Below, in pieces: positions 23,793-36,199 of a stretch of 64,000 nucleotides of DNA (position 1 is its first letter; every line of letters starts with the position of its first letter). Below the pieces are notes generated by a model. It made no database searches and was not told the DNA's origin. It saw only the letters and a program-made list of their open reading frames with translations. The stretch spans positions 62,001-126,000 of the forward strand of contig PDNA01000085.1 in NCBI GenBank assembly GCA_002573605.1, given 5' to 3'. The position numbers were made by a program, and so were the translations under genes. Source of the DNA: Polytolypa hystricis UAMH7299. Its lineage: Eukaryota; Ascomycota; Eurotiomycetes; Onygenales.

Positions 23793-24366
23793 TGCGAGAC
23801 TCTGCGCTCTGCGTATGGTTGAAGGGCAGTGAAGCATATATTCAGCTTGTATATTTAAAATGTTTCTCTCATGTTTTTCCTTATATCCGGGCTACTGTAA
23901 CCCACTTTCATGTTTCCCATGGTGCTTTTCTTTTCTTTTTCTTTTCTTTTTTCTATATCCAGTTACGATTTTTATTTTTATTTATTTATTTTCGGGATGG
24001 GCTTTTAGGAAATTTCTTGGGTTGTTTTAACCTTTTTCTTTTATTATATTATGGTGCAATCTGGGGAATCTATTATATATATATATCCCGCTACTTGACT
24101 TTAAGTGGTTTTTCCAATAGTTCATATTTATTCCATAGGAAGTATTGTGAAAATGAATGTAAGACCGTCACTGAAGATATTATTTCCTTTGTTCCAACAC
24201 ACCCTTTAGGGTGTATATATATAAAAACTAATATTCTTCCTCCCCCCGCTTTTCCATCGTCTTGGGGTTAGCTAATTTGAACTCCCTCCCCCGCTTCCCC
24301 TCCCTTGCCAACGAGATAGAAGTCTTCTGCTTTCAAAGACTACTTAAGTGCTAGAAAGTGTGAGAC

Positions 24367-24370
<4 letters not shown>

Positions 24371-24403
<33 letters not shown>
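24371..24403. repeat. (CT)n microsatellite
   Basis: About sixteen uninterrupted CT units, 65 bp left of the foldback element. Confidence 0.95.
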
Positions 24404-24411
<8 letters not shown>

Positions 24412-24468
24412 TTCTCATCGTGAGAAAATCGAACCCCGGGGAAGGGTAGATAGGTAAGGTGTGCTACG

Positions 24469-24666
24469 TACCTTATGGGGCCCTCCCTACATACAGGACT
24501 GTAGCTGGCGCAACAACCTCTCTTACCCTAAAGCAACTTCTCTTTTGAATATTTCAAACGGTTGTTCTACTCAAATAGAGAGGTTGTTTTAGGGTAAGAG
24601 AGGTTGCTGCGTTAGCTACGGCCCTGTGTACTGTAGTTTGAAAAACTAGGTAGGCCCCATAAGGTA
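24469..24666. mobile_element. MITE-like foldback element with TA flanks
   Basis: The two ends are exact inverted copies: TACCTTATGGGGCC at 24469-24482 and GGCCCCATAAGGTA at 24653-24666. Further in, a 19-bp perfect inverted pair lies at 24514-24532 (CAACCTCTCTTACCCTAAA) and 24588-24606, and the sequence between them continues as an imperfect palindrome. Nearly the whole 198 bp can fold into one hairpin. If the outermost TA is read as a target duplication, this fits a small non-autonomous element of Tc1/mariner type. It encodes no protein. No second copy was seen in the window, so mobility is inferred from structure only. Confidence 0.75.
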
Positions 24667-25575
24667 GTTTAGTGCCAATGTGCGAGACGCAGGTTTTTTC
24701 TAAGATCATAATGCTAAAGAGAAGGCGGGGAGGGGGAAGCCGGGGGAGGGGCTACGATTGCTGAGAAGCGATATTGTTTGTCTATAGGTTGGGGGGAGGC
24801 CTGGTGATTGGAATATGCAAGTGTTTGGTTGATGGGGGGTATGGTGGGATGGAGTAGGTGTTTAGGGGGAGGTAGAAAAAGGTGTGTATAAGGAGGTAGG
24901 CAAAAAAGAAAAAGGGGGATGACGGGATTGTGGGAAAAAAGACGAGAGATGGGTCGTGAGAATGAAAGGAGGGCTATTATCGATTGTATCGATGAAGAGA
25001 GGTAGGTTGTGTCTCGTTCAAGTAGGACTTGGCTCGCTGCTTTATAGTTTTGTCCCCTCTCTGAAGACATAAAAACTAGATAGAGAAAAAAGGAGACGAG
25101 GGTTTCTCAAGAGAATCCCGCAATAGCGAAGAGAAAGAAGTCTTTGGAGGAATCGTACATTTTTCATTTCGTTCATATTCCGATTTTTGTTTCCCAACCC
25201 CGCAAATTCCCCAAACCAAAGAAACCAAAGAATAAAAACCCCGGGTTGCTATTTTCCTTTGGAAAGGGGGAGGGGAGGGGGCGGTATCATAAGGTGTTTT
25301 TGTTGTCCCTTTTAATTCTTGCTTTCTTTTCTGCACGTTTCCCATTGTTTTTTGTTCAATTTGTTCAATTTGCTCTTCGAAACTTTTTATATTTCGTTTT
25401 GCATTTTTCGCAAGATCAAATAGAAAACAAAAGGACGCCAGAATTGCCCCACGCAATATCAAAAAGACAAAAGGAATAATATCCCGCATCACACACAGCC
25501 ATGAAAAAGATAAAAAAATAAACCCATTCCCATTGCTTTGTCATTACATCAAAGTATGAAGAAAAGGTGATTTTT

Positions 25576-26725
25576 TTACTCCTGAGCCTCCTCCTCCTCC
25601 TCACCGACCAGAGCATTTCGCTTGGCGGCAAGGCGCTGCTGTCGTCGTTCACGGGCAGCCCTGGTGGTGGCACGCTTGGCGTCCATCTCCTCCTTGATCA
25701 CACGCTCACGCTGCTTCTCAGCCTTGGCGCGGTGGATCTGTATGGGTAAAAATGGGTTATCAGTTCAACAGTCCATGCTTAATGTCATATTTTGCGAAAT
25801 TCGCGCAACTCGTATGATTGATGAAGGTGGGGGTTTAGCCCTCCTTTGAAATCTATCACGTAAAATGGCGATGGAAAACAAGTGCTATGGTAGGGAATTG
25901 CAGGACGGGCGGGTGTTTGGAAAATGCTTACGTGCTCAACAAGGGCGCGCTTGTGCTTGAAGGTGTTACCCTTGCTCAAGTGGTAGAGCTCGTGGTAGAG
26001 GTGCTTGTCGATCTTGCCAGCAGCACGATACTTGACGAGGAGGCGGCGGAGGACTCGGAGACGGCGCATCCACAGAACCTGGCTGTACGTTGTGAAAGAA
26101 AACTTGAATTAGCACACCCGTAATTCATCTTGGATGTAAATCCCCCAGCCTTCTCTCCCCCGTATCAATTTCTGTCCCTTTCCCCTCCCCCACTCGAATC
26201 GTCCTGCGGATAAAAAAAACGTACCTGGGCATTCTGGCGTCCTTGGTACCCTTTCTCTTACCGAAGCCTCTGTGTCTTCCAATGCGGCGGGCTTCAGCGA
26301 GCTCGCGGGCGCGGGAGCGCGAGTGCATGGTGACGGGCTTGCGGATGATGAGGCCATCGCTGATGAGCTTGCGGATGGTCTGGCGGGAGTTGGCGGTGGA
26401 GATCTCGTTGACTTCATTGGGATCGAGCCAGATCTTGCGTTGACCGCATCCGGCCACGGCGGCCGCCAGGCGCTTCTGGGTGGTGAGATTGACCCTGTTT
26501 TGTTGGAGAAAGAGAGGTGGCCGTTAGCATTTTATTTCGATGGTGATTTTTTGGACCTTTTTTTTTTCGCCTGTCTGTGTGGTCGATGAGAAGGCAACAA
26601 GTATTCCTCCAGCGCCCATCCCATAGCGCCGTAACACTTGGCTCCCATCGACGGTTCACAGCAGCAGGAAGCGTTCTCCAGACAATAGCATCACTTCCAG
26701 CAGGGACAAACGGGATGACTTACAT
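25576..26725 (-). CDS. rpl19: 60S ribosomal protein L19 (eL19)
   Basis: Four exons: 26725-26724 (only the bases AT of the start codon), 26494-26225, 26082-25932 and 25737-25576; introns of 229, 142 and 194 nt, all with good GT-AG ends. The product is 194 aa, the usual length for fungal eL19. It begins MVNLTTQKRLAAAVAGCGQR and contains KIWLDPNEVNEI, RRIGRHRGFGKRKGTKDARM and SQVLWMRRLRVLRRLLVKY, and ends in an acidic run EEEEEAQE. eL19 is a structural protein of the large ribosomal subunit and helps bridge the subunits. The introns are much longer than those of neighbouring genes, as often seen in fungal ribosomal protein genes. The start codon is interrupted by intron 1 (AT|G). Confidence 0.97.
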
Positions 26726-27283
26726 CTTGATTGCCGTTTAATCGATGGCCGGGGGTTGATTGACGGGGTGTTCGGGTTCCTTTTGACAATTCTCGACAAC
26801 GACGAGGAGGGAAGTGGAGAGGGCAGGTTTGCTGTTGGCCGGATTAGCTAAGCGAGCGTGGAGCTAAGCGAGATGAAAATTCCACACTTTAGGGCTTGAC
26901 CTGCTGATGTCATCACAATCGCGTGCAGGCATGTCTAGTACAGATACGGAAAAAAAATCCTCTGATGCCCACAACTCATACTGTAATGTAGATATAGATA
27001 TAGTGTATAGTAACTACCTGGATTATCATTACAATGCTTCAATTCCTTTGGCAATATATAACAATACGTTCTGCAGCTTCTGTGGCAGGGACAGGGCGCG
27101 CTCCAGGAGGCGAGCCGTCGAAAATAGATCACGTGATAGATATACAACTGCTTCGATGCAAACGACCCTTTTTATGCTTCAAACAACGACGATAACTATA
27201 TGATATCTACAAAAATCAATCAAAGACAATCGCTAAATTTTTTATCTCATCAGCGCTGGTAGAATGCTTCAAAAACGAACAAT
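26726..27283. other. Intergenic region upstream of RPL19
   Basis: 558 bp between the GCN1 stop and the RPL19 start, both genes on minus. It contains the RPL19 promoter and the GCN1 3' UTR. Nothing else seen. Confidence 0.6.
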
Positions 27284-30200
27284 TCACTCGTCGCCAAAGG
27301 TCTCCTCCAGCTCCATCTTGCCCACGCTCCAAACCTCCTTCTCATCATCCACCTCATCACTCGAGAGGCCTAGTCCCCCCTGACCACCTTCTGCCTCCCT
27401 TCTCTCCCTAGCCTGATTACCCAGACGTAGAGCCACACGTTTAAAGTAGTCCTGCATACTCCGTTTCGGACCCGGTGCAAGTTCTCCTCCCGGTCCACTC
27501 ATGTATTTTTCAAACACGGCGGTCTCGGCTTCCACAACGGAGAAGAGAGCCAGGAAGGCTGCTTCGGCCGCGAGTTTGACGGGGATAACCACGTCGCGGA
27601 CACTGGCGAAGATATTCGGCGCCAGTAGGGCCAGTTGGGGTTCGACGAGGTCCGGGTGAAGGCGACTGACTGAGCGAATAACGACCAGGCCAAGACGTCG
27701 AGTATCACTTGGGTGTCCAGGTGGTATTACTGCAGCCAGCGCCTCGAAGATCGATTCGTCCAACTCTTCGTCACGCGTGATCTCCTTTGAAAGAAGATAT
27801 TTGCCCGCCGCAAGCACGCTGTTGTCTGATATGAAAACCTGCTTCAGATTAGCATATATACCCCTATTCGCTAAGCGAGGTGAAGTAAACTTACTTCTCG
27901 GCTGGCAATGCCTTGGCATATGATGGATGGCGTCTCGGCTGCGAAATTTTCTACCAAGATTGCTGGCGCCTCTAGAAGCACAGCATTCAGACCGAGGATG
28001 GAGGCGTGCGTGAAGTTAGATGTAAGCACTCGGTTTCTGGGATACTGCATTAGATCTTGCTCCGTTCGATACGAAGTATTACGGGTACTTACTTGATCAG
28101 AGGAACCGCGGTGGCAGCTGAGAGGTTCTTGATGAGGGCTCCAAGCAGTCGAGCAGTTGTAATGTCCATCGCATCTATCACCAGTTAGTACTGTAAATGT
28201 ACCAAGTCCAGGAGTATCAAAGCATACCATCGCGTTCCGCTGAATCATTGTCGATGAGGCCGAGGATTGCCTGTCGGGATGCATCATTCATATTTGCACC
28301 AGCCTTGCTCACGACTTCATGTAGTGCCCGAAGCATGGCATTCTTCACTCCGACGTCTGAAGTCTTTGAACCAGTCACAAGTTCTATAGTTTTCCGTTAG
28401 CCTATCCACTCTCGCTTTAGGGATGCTGGCGGATTTCTTACCTGAAATGAGAGGATCGACTCTAGGTGTCAAGGTGATCAATATACCCAGACCCTTTGCA
28501 GCTCTTGTACGTAGTGTCTCGCTTGAAGTATCTGCCAGGCCTCGGGCGAATGTGCGTTGCAGCTGCGGTAGGAAAGGCTTCACAAACAAGGGTATCTTTT
28601 CGAGCAGCTTGTTGAGGGAAAAGAACACTGCACACTTGATATCGACAGACCGCTCCGAGACAACTCGAATCAGGGGACCAGTGATCTGTGTGACGTATGG
28701 CCTCAACGCTTCAGCACTTGTGCGGTCGACGATATCAGCAATAGCAAGAGCAGATTGCGCACGTTGGTCAACATTTCCATTCAGAAGACCCTGCAGGAAG
28801 ACAGGGAAGATAGCACCGATGCCCTTTGGCAAGCAGAACCCAGGGAGGTTAGATCCCGGAACGCCGACTTGCCGCAAAACTTGACGGGTGGGTATGACTA
28901 GTATCTCCATCTCCTCCTTCCTCATGTGCGATGTCAGTTGGCCGAGTGCTTCCCATGCGGCCTTCACAACATTCTTGTCGTGATCGTCGAACGATATCAG
29001 GAGAACGCGGATAAGGTCAGGGTGGTAGCGCGAGATGTCGATATCCGCGTTGGCGAAGAAGGTTGCCAAGCGTAAGCAGGCGTTTTCTCGCTTATGATGA
29101 TTCTCATGTTTCACGAGTGCAAGCATCGTGCTCATGGCCACGTTTAGTCCATCGAACTCATCGACCGAACCAAGGACGGTGTCAAATGCGTCGTTGAGTT
29201 CCTCCTTGTGGTCTTCATCCTTTGTCGCAACGATGTTATCCATCAAAGCGTTCAAAATGGTCGGCAGTCTTCGGGTCATGGCGGAGCTTGCTACCTCAGC
29301 CAAAGAAGCAAGGGCGTTAGCATTGAATCCACTGATCGGGCTCGTTAGCAGTGTTGGGATAAGGTTGGGCAAGATGATGTTTGCTCTGGTGGTTTCTGTT
29401 AGTAGGGTGAGCAGGGCAGACAGTGCTTGTTCGGCCTCTTCTTCCTTTCGGAGGAGGGATAGCAGATCAGGAAGAACCTGGTCCACAACCCGCTTGCCCA
29501 ATACTTGCTGCAGCGCATCGAATGCTTCAGCAGCAGCCTCTCGAACTGTCTCATCAATGTCCACCAGGGCTGTTCGGACTATAGACATGAGAATTTTCTC
29601 GTAAGCTTCAAGAGACTCAGGAGAGGCCGAGACGACAAGCTCCCGCAATGCAATACAGATGCCTTGCTTAGCGTCCACATCTGTGGAGGATATCAGACCC
29701 TCGTCGAGAGACGGCAGTAGAGTAGACAAAACTCCTTCTCCAGCCTTCTTGATCAGGTCACCCAGAGCATTTCCAGCGATAACCTTCTGCTCCATATTTG
29801 AACTTCCAAGACGACGAATGATAAGTTGTGAGAGCGTCGGAACCAGCTCCTTGAGGGTTCGCGGGCTGGCGACCAGGGCTTTCCATACCGAAATTGCAGC
29901 AGTTCTGACCAAGCCAGAAGTATCGCAACGGCAAATATAGAGCGAAGAAAGCACCTTGTTTCGCTTATCCTCGCCGAGAACCTCGAGCAAGGATTGGCCA
30001 GCTTGGACAGCCATGTCGCCTTCATCTTCCGCGTCTGTTTTACCTTGAATACCAGTAAGACTGTACAGTAGGTCTCCAACCAGCTCAACAGAGCTTAATC
30101 GAATGCGGTAATTGTCATCAGCAAGTCCTCTTTCTAATTCGGGTAGTAAGAGATCAATTGCCTTGGTGGCGAAGTTCTTGACTAGCAAACGGCCAGCACG

Positions 30201-33200
30201 AAGTGCAGTGTCCCGAATAGCTTCAATATCATCCGCTAAACCTGCCAGAATAGGAGGAATGATGCGGCTAAGATACGAAGCAAAACTGTTTCCAAAACAC
30301 GCAGGAAGGAAAATAAAGAGCGACATAAAGCCTTCTCGAACAGAGGGCTTGGAGCTGGAAACGTTTTGAAGTATTGTTGGCAAGGTTTCTTCGAGACGCG
30401 TGGTACCCAATCCTGCGAGAACTTCGGAAAGGGCCTGGGCAGAACCCAATCTGTCGCCAGCACCAGTATCCGATTTAAGCGTGGCCATGAGACTGGGAAT
30501 AAGATCTGGTAGAGCGTCTTCGCCAAGCTTTTCAATTAGAGAACCAAGAGCCTTAGATGCGGTCGCACGAGTGGTGGGCACTGGATCAACAATAGCAGTC
30601 TTCAAACCAGCGACTAAGATTGGCAAGTGCGAAGTAAGATCCTTGCGTTCCGTGAGATGGGCCAAGCTGCCAATGATTTGAGCTGACTTCTTCTTGGTTG
30701 CTGACCGATCACCCAGACCCCTTTCAAGGATGCGTACCACAAGGGCCAGCGAAGGCGCATCCAAGTAGTGGACGAATGACACCTTGATTAACGAATCCAA
30801 TGCACTATTAGTGTATTTCGTCGGGTCGCTGAGAGCCTTGAGTAGAACGGCAACAAGACTCTTGACTTCAGGATTGCTGATAACCTCTCCAAATCGTTGC
30901 AAACTGCGGTTGGCAGCGTTGCGCACTTCCTTGTGGCTGTCGTTCAGAACAATAGTAAGAGGAGGGATAATATCCGGGAGACTAGCTGCTAGCTGCTGAG
31001 GATCGAGGTATGCCATGGCGCCTAAGAGGTCGCACGCTCCCTTCTTACTACGCCATTGCGTATCGTCAAGGCCATCCAGGAGCGTGGGCAATATTTGCTT
31101 GACTCCGTAAGAGCTCAAGCTTGCGAAGCAGGCCTTGGCGGCGTCTAGACAGGCTTCACGGACATCGATGCTTGGGTCACCAAAGTTGCTTAGCAACTGC
31201 GGTACGATTTGGATGATATAAGGCTCAAAGATGCGGCCTAGGATTGAGGCAAACAGTTCAAAAGCAAGAATGGCACCTTGTCTCTGATTCGGGTCCTTGT
31301 TCTCCAAGGCCTCCGTGAGATGGGCCATGATACGATACTCTCGAAGGGCTGATATTCCCTTCCCTCGGACGACACCTGCTAGGCCATATGCTGCACCTCT
31401 TCGAGCAGCATACTTCTTAGACTCCAGGAGTTGGGCCATAAGTTGTTGAATGTATTTTCTGGTCTCCGTAGGTGAAAGTCGTACAAGTGGCGGGAGACAC
31501 TCGGATACCGCATACTGAACTGTTTCTGAAGGTGTGCTGAGAGCTGCAAGAAGCCTTGTGATGACTGCCTCCAAACGCTTGTCGCTAGACTTCAAGTGTT
31601 GGGCCAAGGATCCGTACAGAACCACCACAGCTTCATTAAGCCAATCCGACTCTTCCGTTGCCTTCTCTGAAGTTTCCAAAGTCGTCTCAAGGAGCTGAAT
31701 TAGCTGCTCGACCTGGTCTTGTCCTCGCAAAGCAATGAGCGTCCTTCCACTTTCAGCCATTTGACTTCTCACTGACGGACTTCTATCAATCAGAGGACCA
31801 TCATCAATCAAAAACCGAAGGAAGGATACGATTTGGTCTCCCTGGAAATCTTTGGCCATTGATTTGAAAGAAAGAGCAATACCACTGCGTATCTCCCAGT
31901 TATCCAGAACTTCAGCTTTTCTTGGCATACCGTACGCATCCTTTTCTGGGGCTTTCGGCTTGATCTCCTCCTTGTATTGGGTTCGGAGCTTCTCAAGAGT
32001 ATCCGCAAACACTGGGGAGCTAAACTCGCATGCATGAGCTAATGCTCGTGCCGCTGCACCTCGCAGCTGCGAATCCTTGCTAGACAGATATGGGAGGATT
32101 AGAGCCGCGGAGTCCTCGTCTACATCAAGACCATTATCTTCCCAAATGGCTTCAGATAGCTCAACGTTCTCTGTAACATGGTCGTGACAGCCCAGCCAGA
32201 TATATTCCGAGAAGTCGAGATCGGTTAAATCCATTTCGGCATCTATTGCCTGAAGAGCAGCGGTCCGCACCGCGATCTCAGGTACAATCACGGCTTGAAG
32301 AACAACATCAAGCTCTTCTCGCTCGATGTTTGGCGTTATGTATCTGCAGATATCTTGCAAGGTATCACGGATGATCTTGTAATGCTGCGTGTATTTCTGC
32401 ATAGATTGGATTAGGCGCTGCAAAGCCTCGACTCTGGGAAGCCTGCTGTCGGAGACTAGTGAATAGTTAGCTCGATGAACTCAGAGATCTCGAAACATTC
32501 GTGCCTTACATGAGTTGGTGTGTAAGGAGAAGAATTCTAGAGCGAGTAGGGTTTGCTCTCCATGATCGTCCTTGGCCTCTTCGATGCCATTCTTTTCCAA
32601 AATTGTGAAAATCAAGGGAAGGATATAAGCAAGCGAGACAGCATCAAAAGGTCGCTGTTCCGCAGTCAACCGCAGACGATAGAGTACCCTAGTTATAAGA
32701 ACTATAAATACAAGTCAGCTTCGGGTTTGTAAAGTCTACTTTTCAGTTTTCAAGAAACTCACCTCCCAATGGCTCTGCCTCCATTTCGGGGTTCAGGTAA
32801 GTCTTTCCAAGTGCTCGGAGTGTAGCAACGCCGATAAAAGGTCTGAGGTCTCCTAGCCGGTGTGCGACACGATTCGAGCATGAAATGTAGGAGGTCGCAA
32901 TGGCGTCACCAATTAGCACACCCGCACCGGCTCCCGCAAGAGCAGCGAGGGAGTTGACAGCAGGGTTGATCCAGCCATCAGCATCAGTCAGAGGTCCGCT
33001 TGCGAGATACTGAACAATGCCAGCACCCCTTCTCAGAACCTCTTCCTCGAATCGGACATGCTTGCGGATTTCAGCTTCTTTGGCCAGTTGCGCGTTAACT
33101 TTAGCTTGCTCGTCGGCAGTCAACTTTTTCTGTTTCTGGCCGTGCTTTTGAGCTAGCTGAGCACGCAATTCTTCCTCCCACTTGAGATCATCATAGTCCT

Positions 33201-35780
33201 TAACTTTCTTATCAGTCAGGGCCTTAGATTTGGTGCTGAGAACGTCCACAAATGTCGTTCCTTCAGGAGTGCGAGCAATGGCGATGTCAGTCGAGGTAAA
33301 TTGGGAAACTCGTTCAAGTTTCAAATCATCCTGGAACTGGCTGACAAGACGTGGAACCATGACATCTGGTGCCACAAAGGCAAGATCAGCTGCCGCACTC
33401 CATGAAGCTGCTCTTGACTTATCTATCTTGCTTCTTATGGGGTCCTGATTGTGAAATGTAAGAGTTAGCAATGTCATCTAGATAATATTGGAAGTAGAAA
33501 ATTCATCACTCACATCGATGATGCTCAAAACCTGTGCAAGACACTGTTCGGGGAATTCTTTAACCAAGTTCTCCGGATCTATGCCAGCTTTCAAGACTAT
33601 GTCTATCCATCGGGTCCCAGGAATTAGTTCAGGGCGGCAAAGTACGAGGAGTTCAATAAGCTGCGCTTTCATCGTATCAATATCAACATTGTCCTTGGTG
33701 GAGCGCGATGTGGTAATGGCGTTAACTACGACAGAGAGTTTTCGGGCTCCGGCTGCAGATATGACGGCTGGGGATTCCTTATCTGCGACGTCGATCGCAT
33801 ACAGCCACTGCCATAGTCCGCTGATGATTGCATTCCCAACAAGTTCTGGATGTTTGCGATAATACTTGGCCAAGGATTGCGACGCCTGTTCTGGCGTTCT
33901 TGGGGGGGAGTTTGATGCAGAGATACTATATATGAAGGCTTGCGCCCAGGCATCTTTTGCTGCCTGGTCCAATGTCTGAAAAGCTGTTGAGTCGGTGGCA
34001 ATCGACAAAGCACGAATAATCCACTCAAAGTCTTCTCTTGCTGTTAACTTTGTATAAACCTTAGGGTTAAGGAGAAATGAGGGCTTGGGAGAGACTAGTA
34101 ACGCTTGATTGATCACATCATCGTTAGCCAACGATATAGTGCCAGCTTCGCTTTTCTTATTCATGAGCTTCTCGCCTGATAGAGCCGTCAGGACGTAAGC
34201 TATTGTTATGGCTCCGCTTTGCACGGACGGCAAAGGATTGGCGAGTATTTCATTAAAGGATTCCTGATATTTGACAACCAAAGGTTTCAAAAAGCCCTCA
34301 ATAAATGCTTGCGAAGCGAATAAGCTCTCATCATCGGTCTCCCACAACAAACCGCCAATGTTAACAAGCCATAGCCTTCGGAAGCCAGCACGCTTATCGC
34401 CGCTGCCCTTGATAGCTGCGGCTAAGGGTTCTTTATCAATTGAGACTTTAGCCCTGAGAAGGTACGCAAAGTGGTAGCAGAAGGCTTTAATCTCTGCTTC
34501 CAATGCCACTTCACTGGCTTCACGAGTAAATGCTGATGACAGGCCATTTAAAATGAATTGCGATACACTCGCAGAGCACGGAATCGATGAAAGAGCTTGA
34601 GCTTGAAGCGCTCTGTGCTCGGCATTTGGGATCTTTTGACTTTTGATTGGAGCAACCACTTCTTCGGAAATCTTCAGCAGCAGTTTCTCGACCTTACATC
34701 TCTGCACGAAGCTTTCAAATGATTTAAGGGCACCAACTCTGACCGCTGCGTTGCTCGACTTGAGACTATTCAAGAGCGGCTTGCAGAAACGGCCGGCGAA
34801 GACCTCGGAAAGGTCAATCTCTTCTGGTATAGAGGACAAGAGAGAAACGATTATCCCGCTAAACACCATTTCGGGTGCTCTAAGAATGGCCTTCTCAAGG
34901 GCCGGCCAAACATGAGATTGAAGGTCTTCAGCGGTAACAAAGGAGATAAAAAAGTCGTATAAGCCATTCGCCAGATACGGAGGGAGGATCGCTCGCGATC
35001 CAATGATCTCCTTGGCGTAGAATTTGCAGAAACTTGCTTTCTTCTCCTCCAAGATTGGCTCCAAGGGCGGAAGTCGAGCGGAGACACCAGATATGACACC
35101 AAGGAAAGGTGCGTTCTTTGCTCCGGACACAGAATCGGTCGTCAATTTGTCCACAGACTGTCGGAGGATATCCTCGCCATGTTCTCCGGAAGAGAAAAGC
35201 GCTCGCAATGCCCGTCTAGTCACAATGATGGCAGAATGCTTCACACCTTCCTTCGTTGTAGAACCCAAGCATGTCGCAAATAACTTCGCGTAGGTTGATA
35301 CCGCGTCCAGCGCCAATTGCGGGGTGTAGTTCGGGCTGCGGGCCAGCTCCTGGAGAAGCAGTGAACTCCATTCAACCAGGACAAAAGCGTTCGCAGCGGC
35401 GATCGCAGTCTTTGAGGATTCTCCTTGTAGTTTACGAGCAAAGAGTTGCAGGCTTGGGGTCGAGTCGGGAGCTTGAAATAGGTTGGTCAAACATTGCTGC
35501 ACAGCTCTGCGGGACGGTCGATCAATGTAGAACGGATAGGTCTTGAAGAGAAGCGCGAGGATAGGCTGGTGTGTGTTTTGCGGTAGGTGAGAACCTAGGT
35601 CATCGTTAGAGATGCCATTGGCCGGCAGGTCAAGAGCAAGCTGTAGTCCTTCTTACCTGTGATTTTCTCATGTAGCTCATGAAGCGCATGGCGGCGGAGA
35701 GACGTCGAGCTTGAGAGAAGCACTCTTTCTAGAGAGGCCAGAGTGCCCTCGCTCACTTCGTTCCACTGAATTTGGTCCAT
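27284..35780 (-). CDS. gcn1: Gcn1, ribosome-associated activator of the eIF2 kinase Gcn2
   Basis: Nine exons: 35780-35657, 35594-33514, 33444-32763, 32701-32510, 32455-28442, 28383-28228, 28174-28093, 28036-27895 and 27838-27284. All eight introns (53-69 nt) keep phase, and the product is 2675 aa, the usual Gcn1 length. It is an array of HEAT repeats along its whole length. The middle section, with ESKKYAARRGAAYGLAGVVR and RQGAILAFELFASILGRIFE, is the eEF3-like part that contacts ribosomes. The following repeats (QMLSDPTKY-like, SALDSLIKVSFVHYLDAPSL) are the region that binds the RWD domain of Gcn2 in yeast. With Gcn20 it lets uncharged tRNA on stalled ribosomes activate Gcn2. Intron 3 uses the acceptor TTATAG at 32702; the nearer CTAG would break the frame. 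Start ATG at 35780 gives MDQIQWNEVSEGTL. Confidence 0.97.
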
Positions 35781-36199
35781 ATTCCGCGACTTTCATACAT
35801 GTCGGAGCCGCACGGTGGAGCTCTGGCGGAATAGTGAACAGCGTTGTTGTTGCGTCCAGCTGTGTTGGAACTTGGAGGTTGATCTCGGACTGGGACTATT
35901 TCCACCGAGTTTGCTCTGTTTGTTGTGTGCATCCCTCCCTCAACTCACTAGAGAGGGGCCGGCCGCCACTTCTGTATGGCTCCCCACTGCTTTCTGGCCC
36001 ACTCCAGAATTTCCTGTCGCATGGACATTTCCTTATTACTTCATGATTTGATGTCATTCTTGCAACCTGTATACTAATCTGCATTTCTCATTTGATCTGC
36101 TGTTGGGTCTTTTTGTACTGTGGCAAGCAGAGCACACGTTTTTGGCTGCAATATATATCATAACTGCAAGCATCGAATACGCGCCAAACCCCCACCGGA
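35781..36199. promoter_or_regulatory. Divergent promoter region between GCN1 and the RNA helicase
   Basis: 419 bp separate two start codons on opposite strands. Both genes act in RNA or translation, so shared control is plausible but is not shown by any site I can name. Confidence 0.55.

Larger units (their letters stand above)
23793..25575. other. Intergenic region with foldback element and microsatellite
   Basis: 1.8 kb between the 3' ends of two convergent genes. It contains a (CT)n run at 24371-24403 and a 198-bp foldback element at 24469-24666, annotated separately. A minus ORF at 24714-25070 is Pro/Leu low complexity and is not called. Confidence 0.6.

Noticed and set aside
25738..26723. 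Box C/D snoRNA in the long RPL19 introns
   Set aside because: Ribosomal protein introns often host snoRNAs, so all three were scanned by eye. Partial C boxes (GTGATGC, GTGATAG) occur, but none has a D box at sensible distance with a closing stem.
29128..29604. 158-codon ORF opposite GCN1
   Set aside because: Lies fully antisense to a well-supported GCN1 exon and is Ser/Ala/Arg-rich; a shadow frame.
32690..32701. Acceptor CTAG at 32692 for GCN1 intron 3
   Set aside because: It shifts the frame into an early stop. The acceptor TTATAG ending at 32702 keeps phase and restores the sequence LITRVLYRLRL expected in Gcn1.
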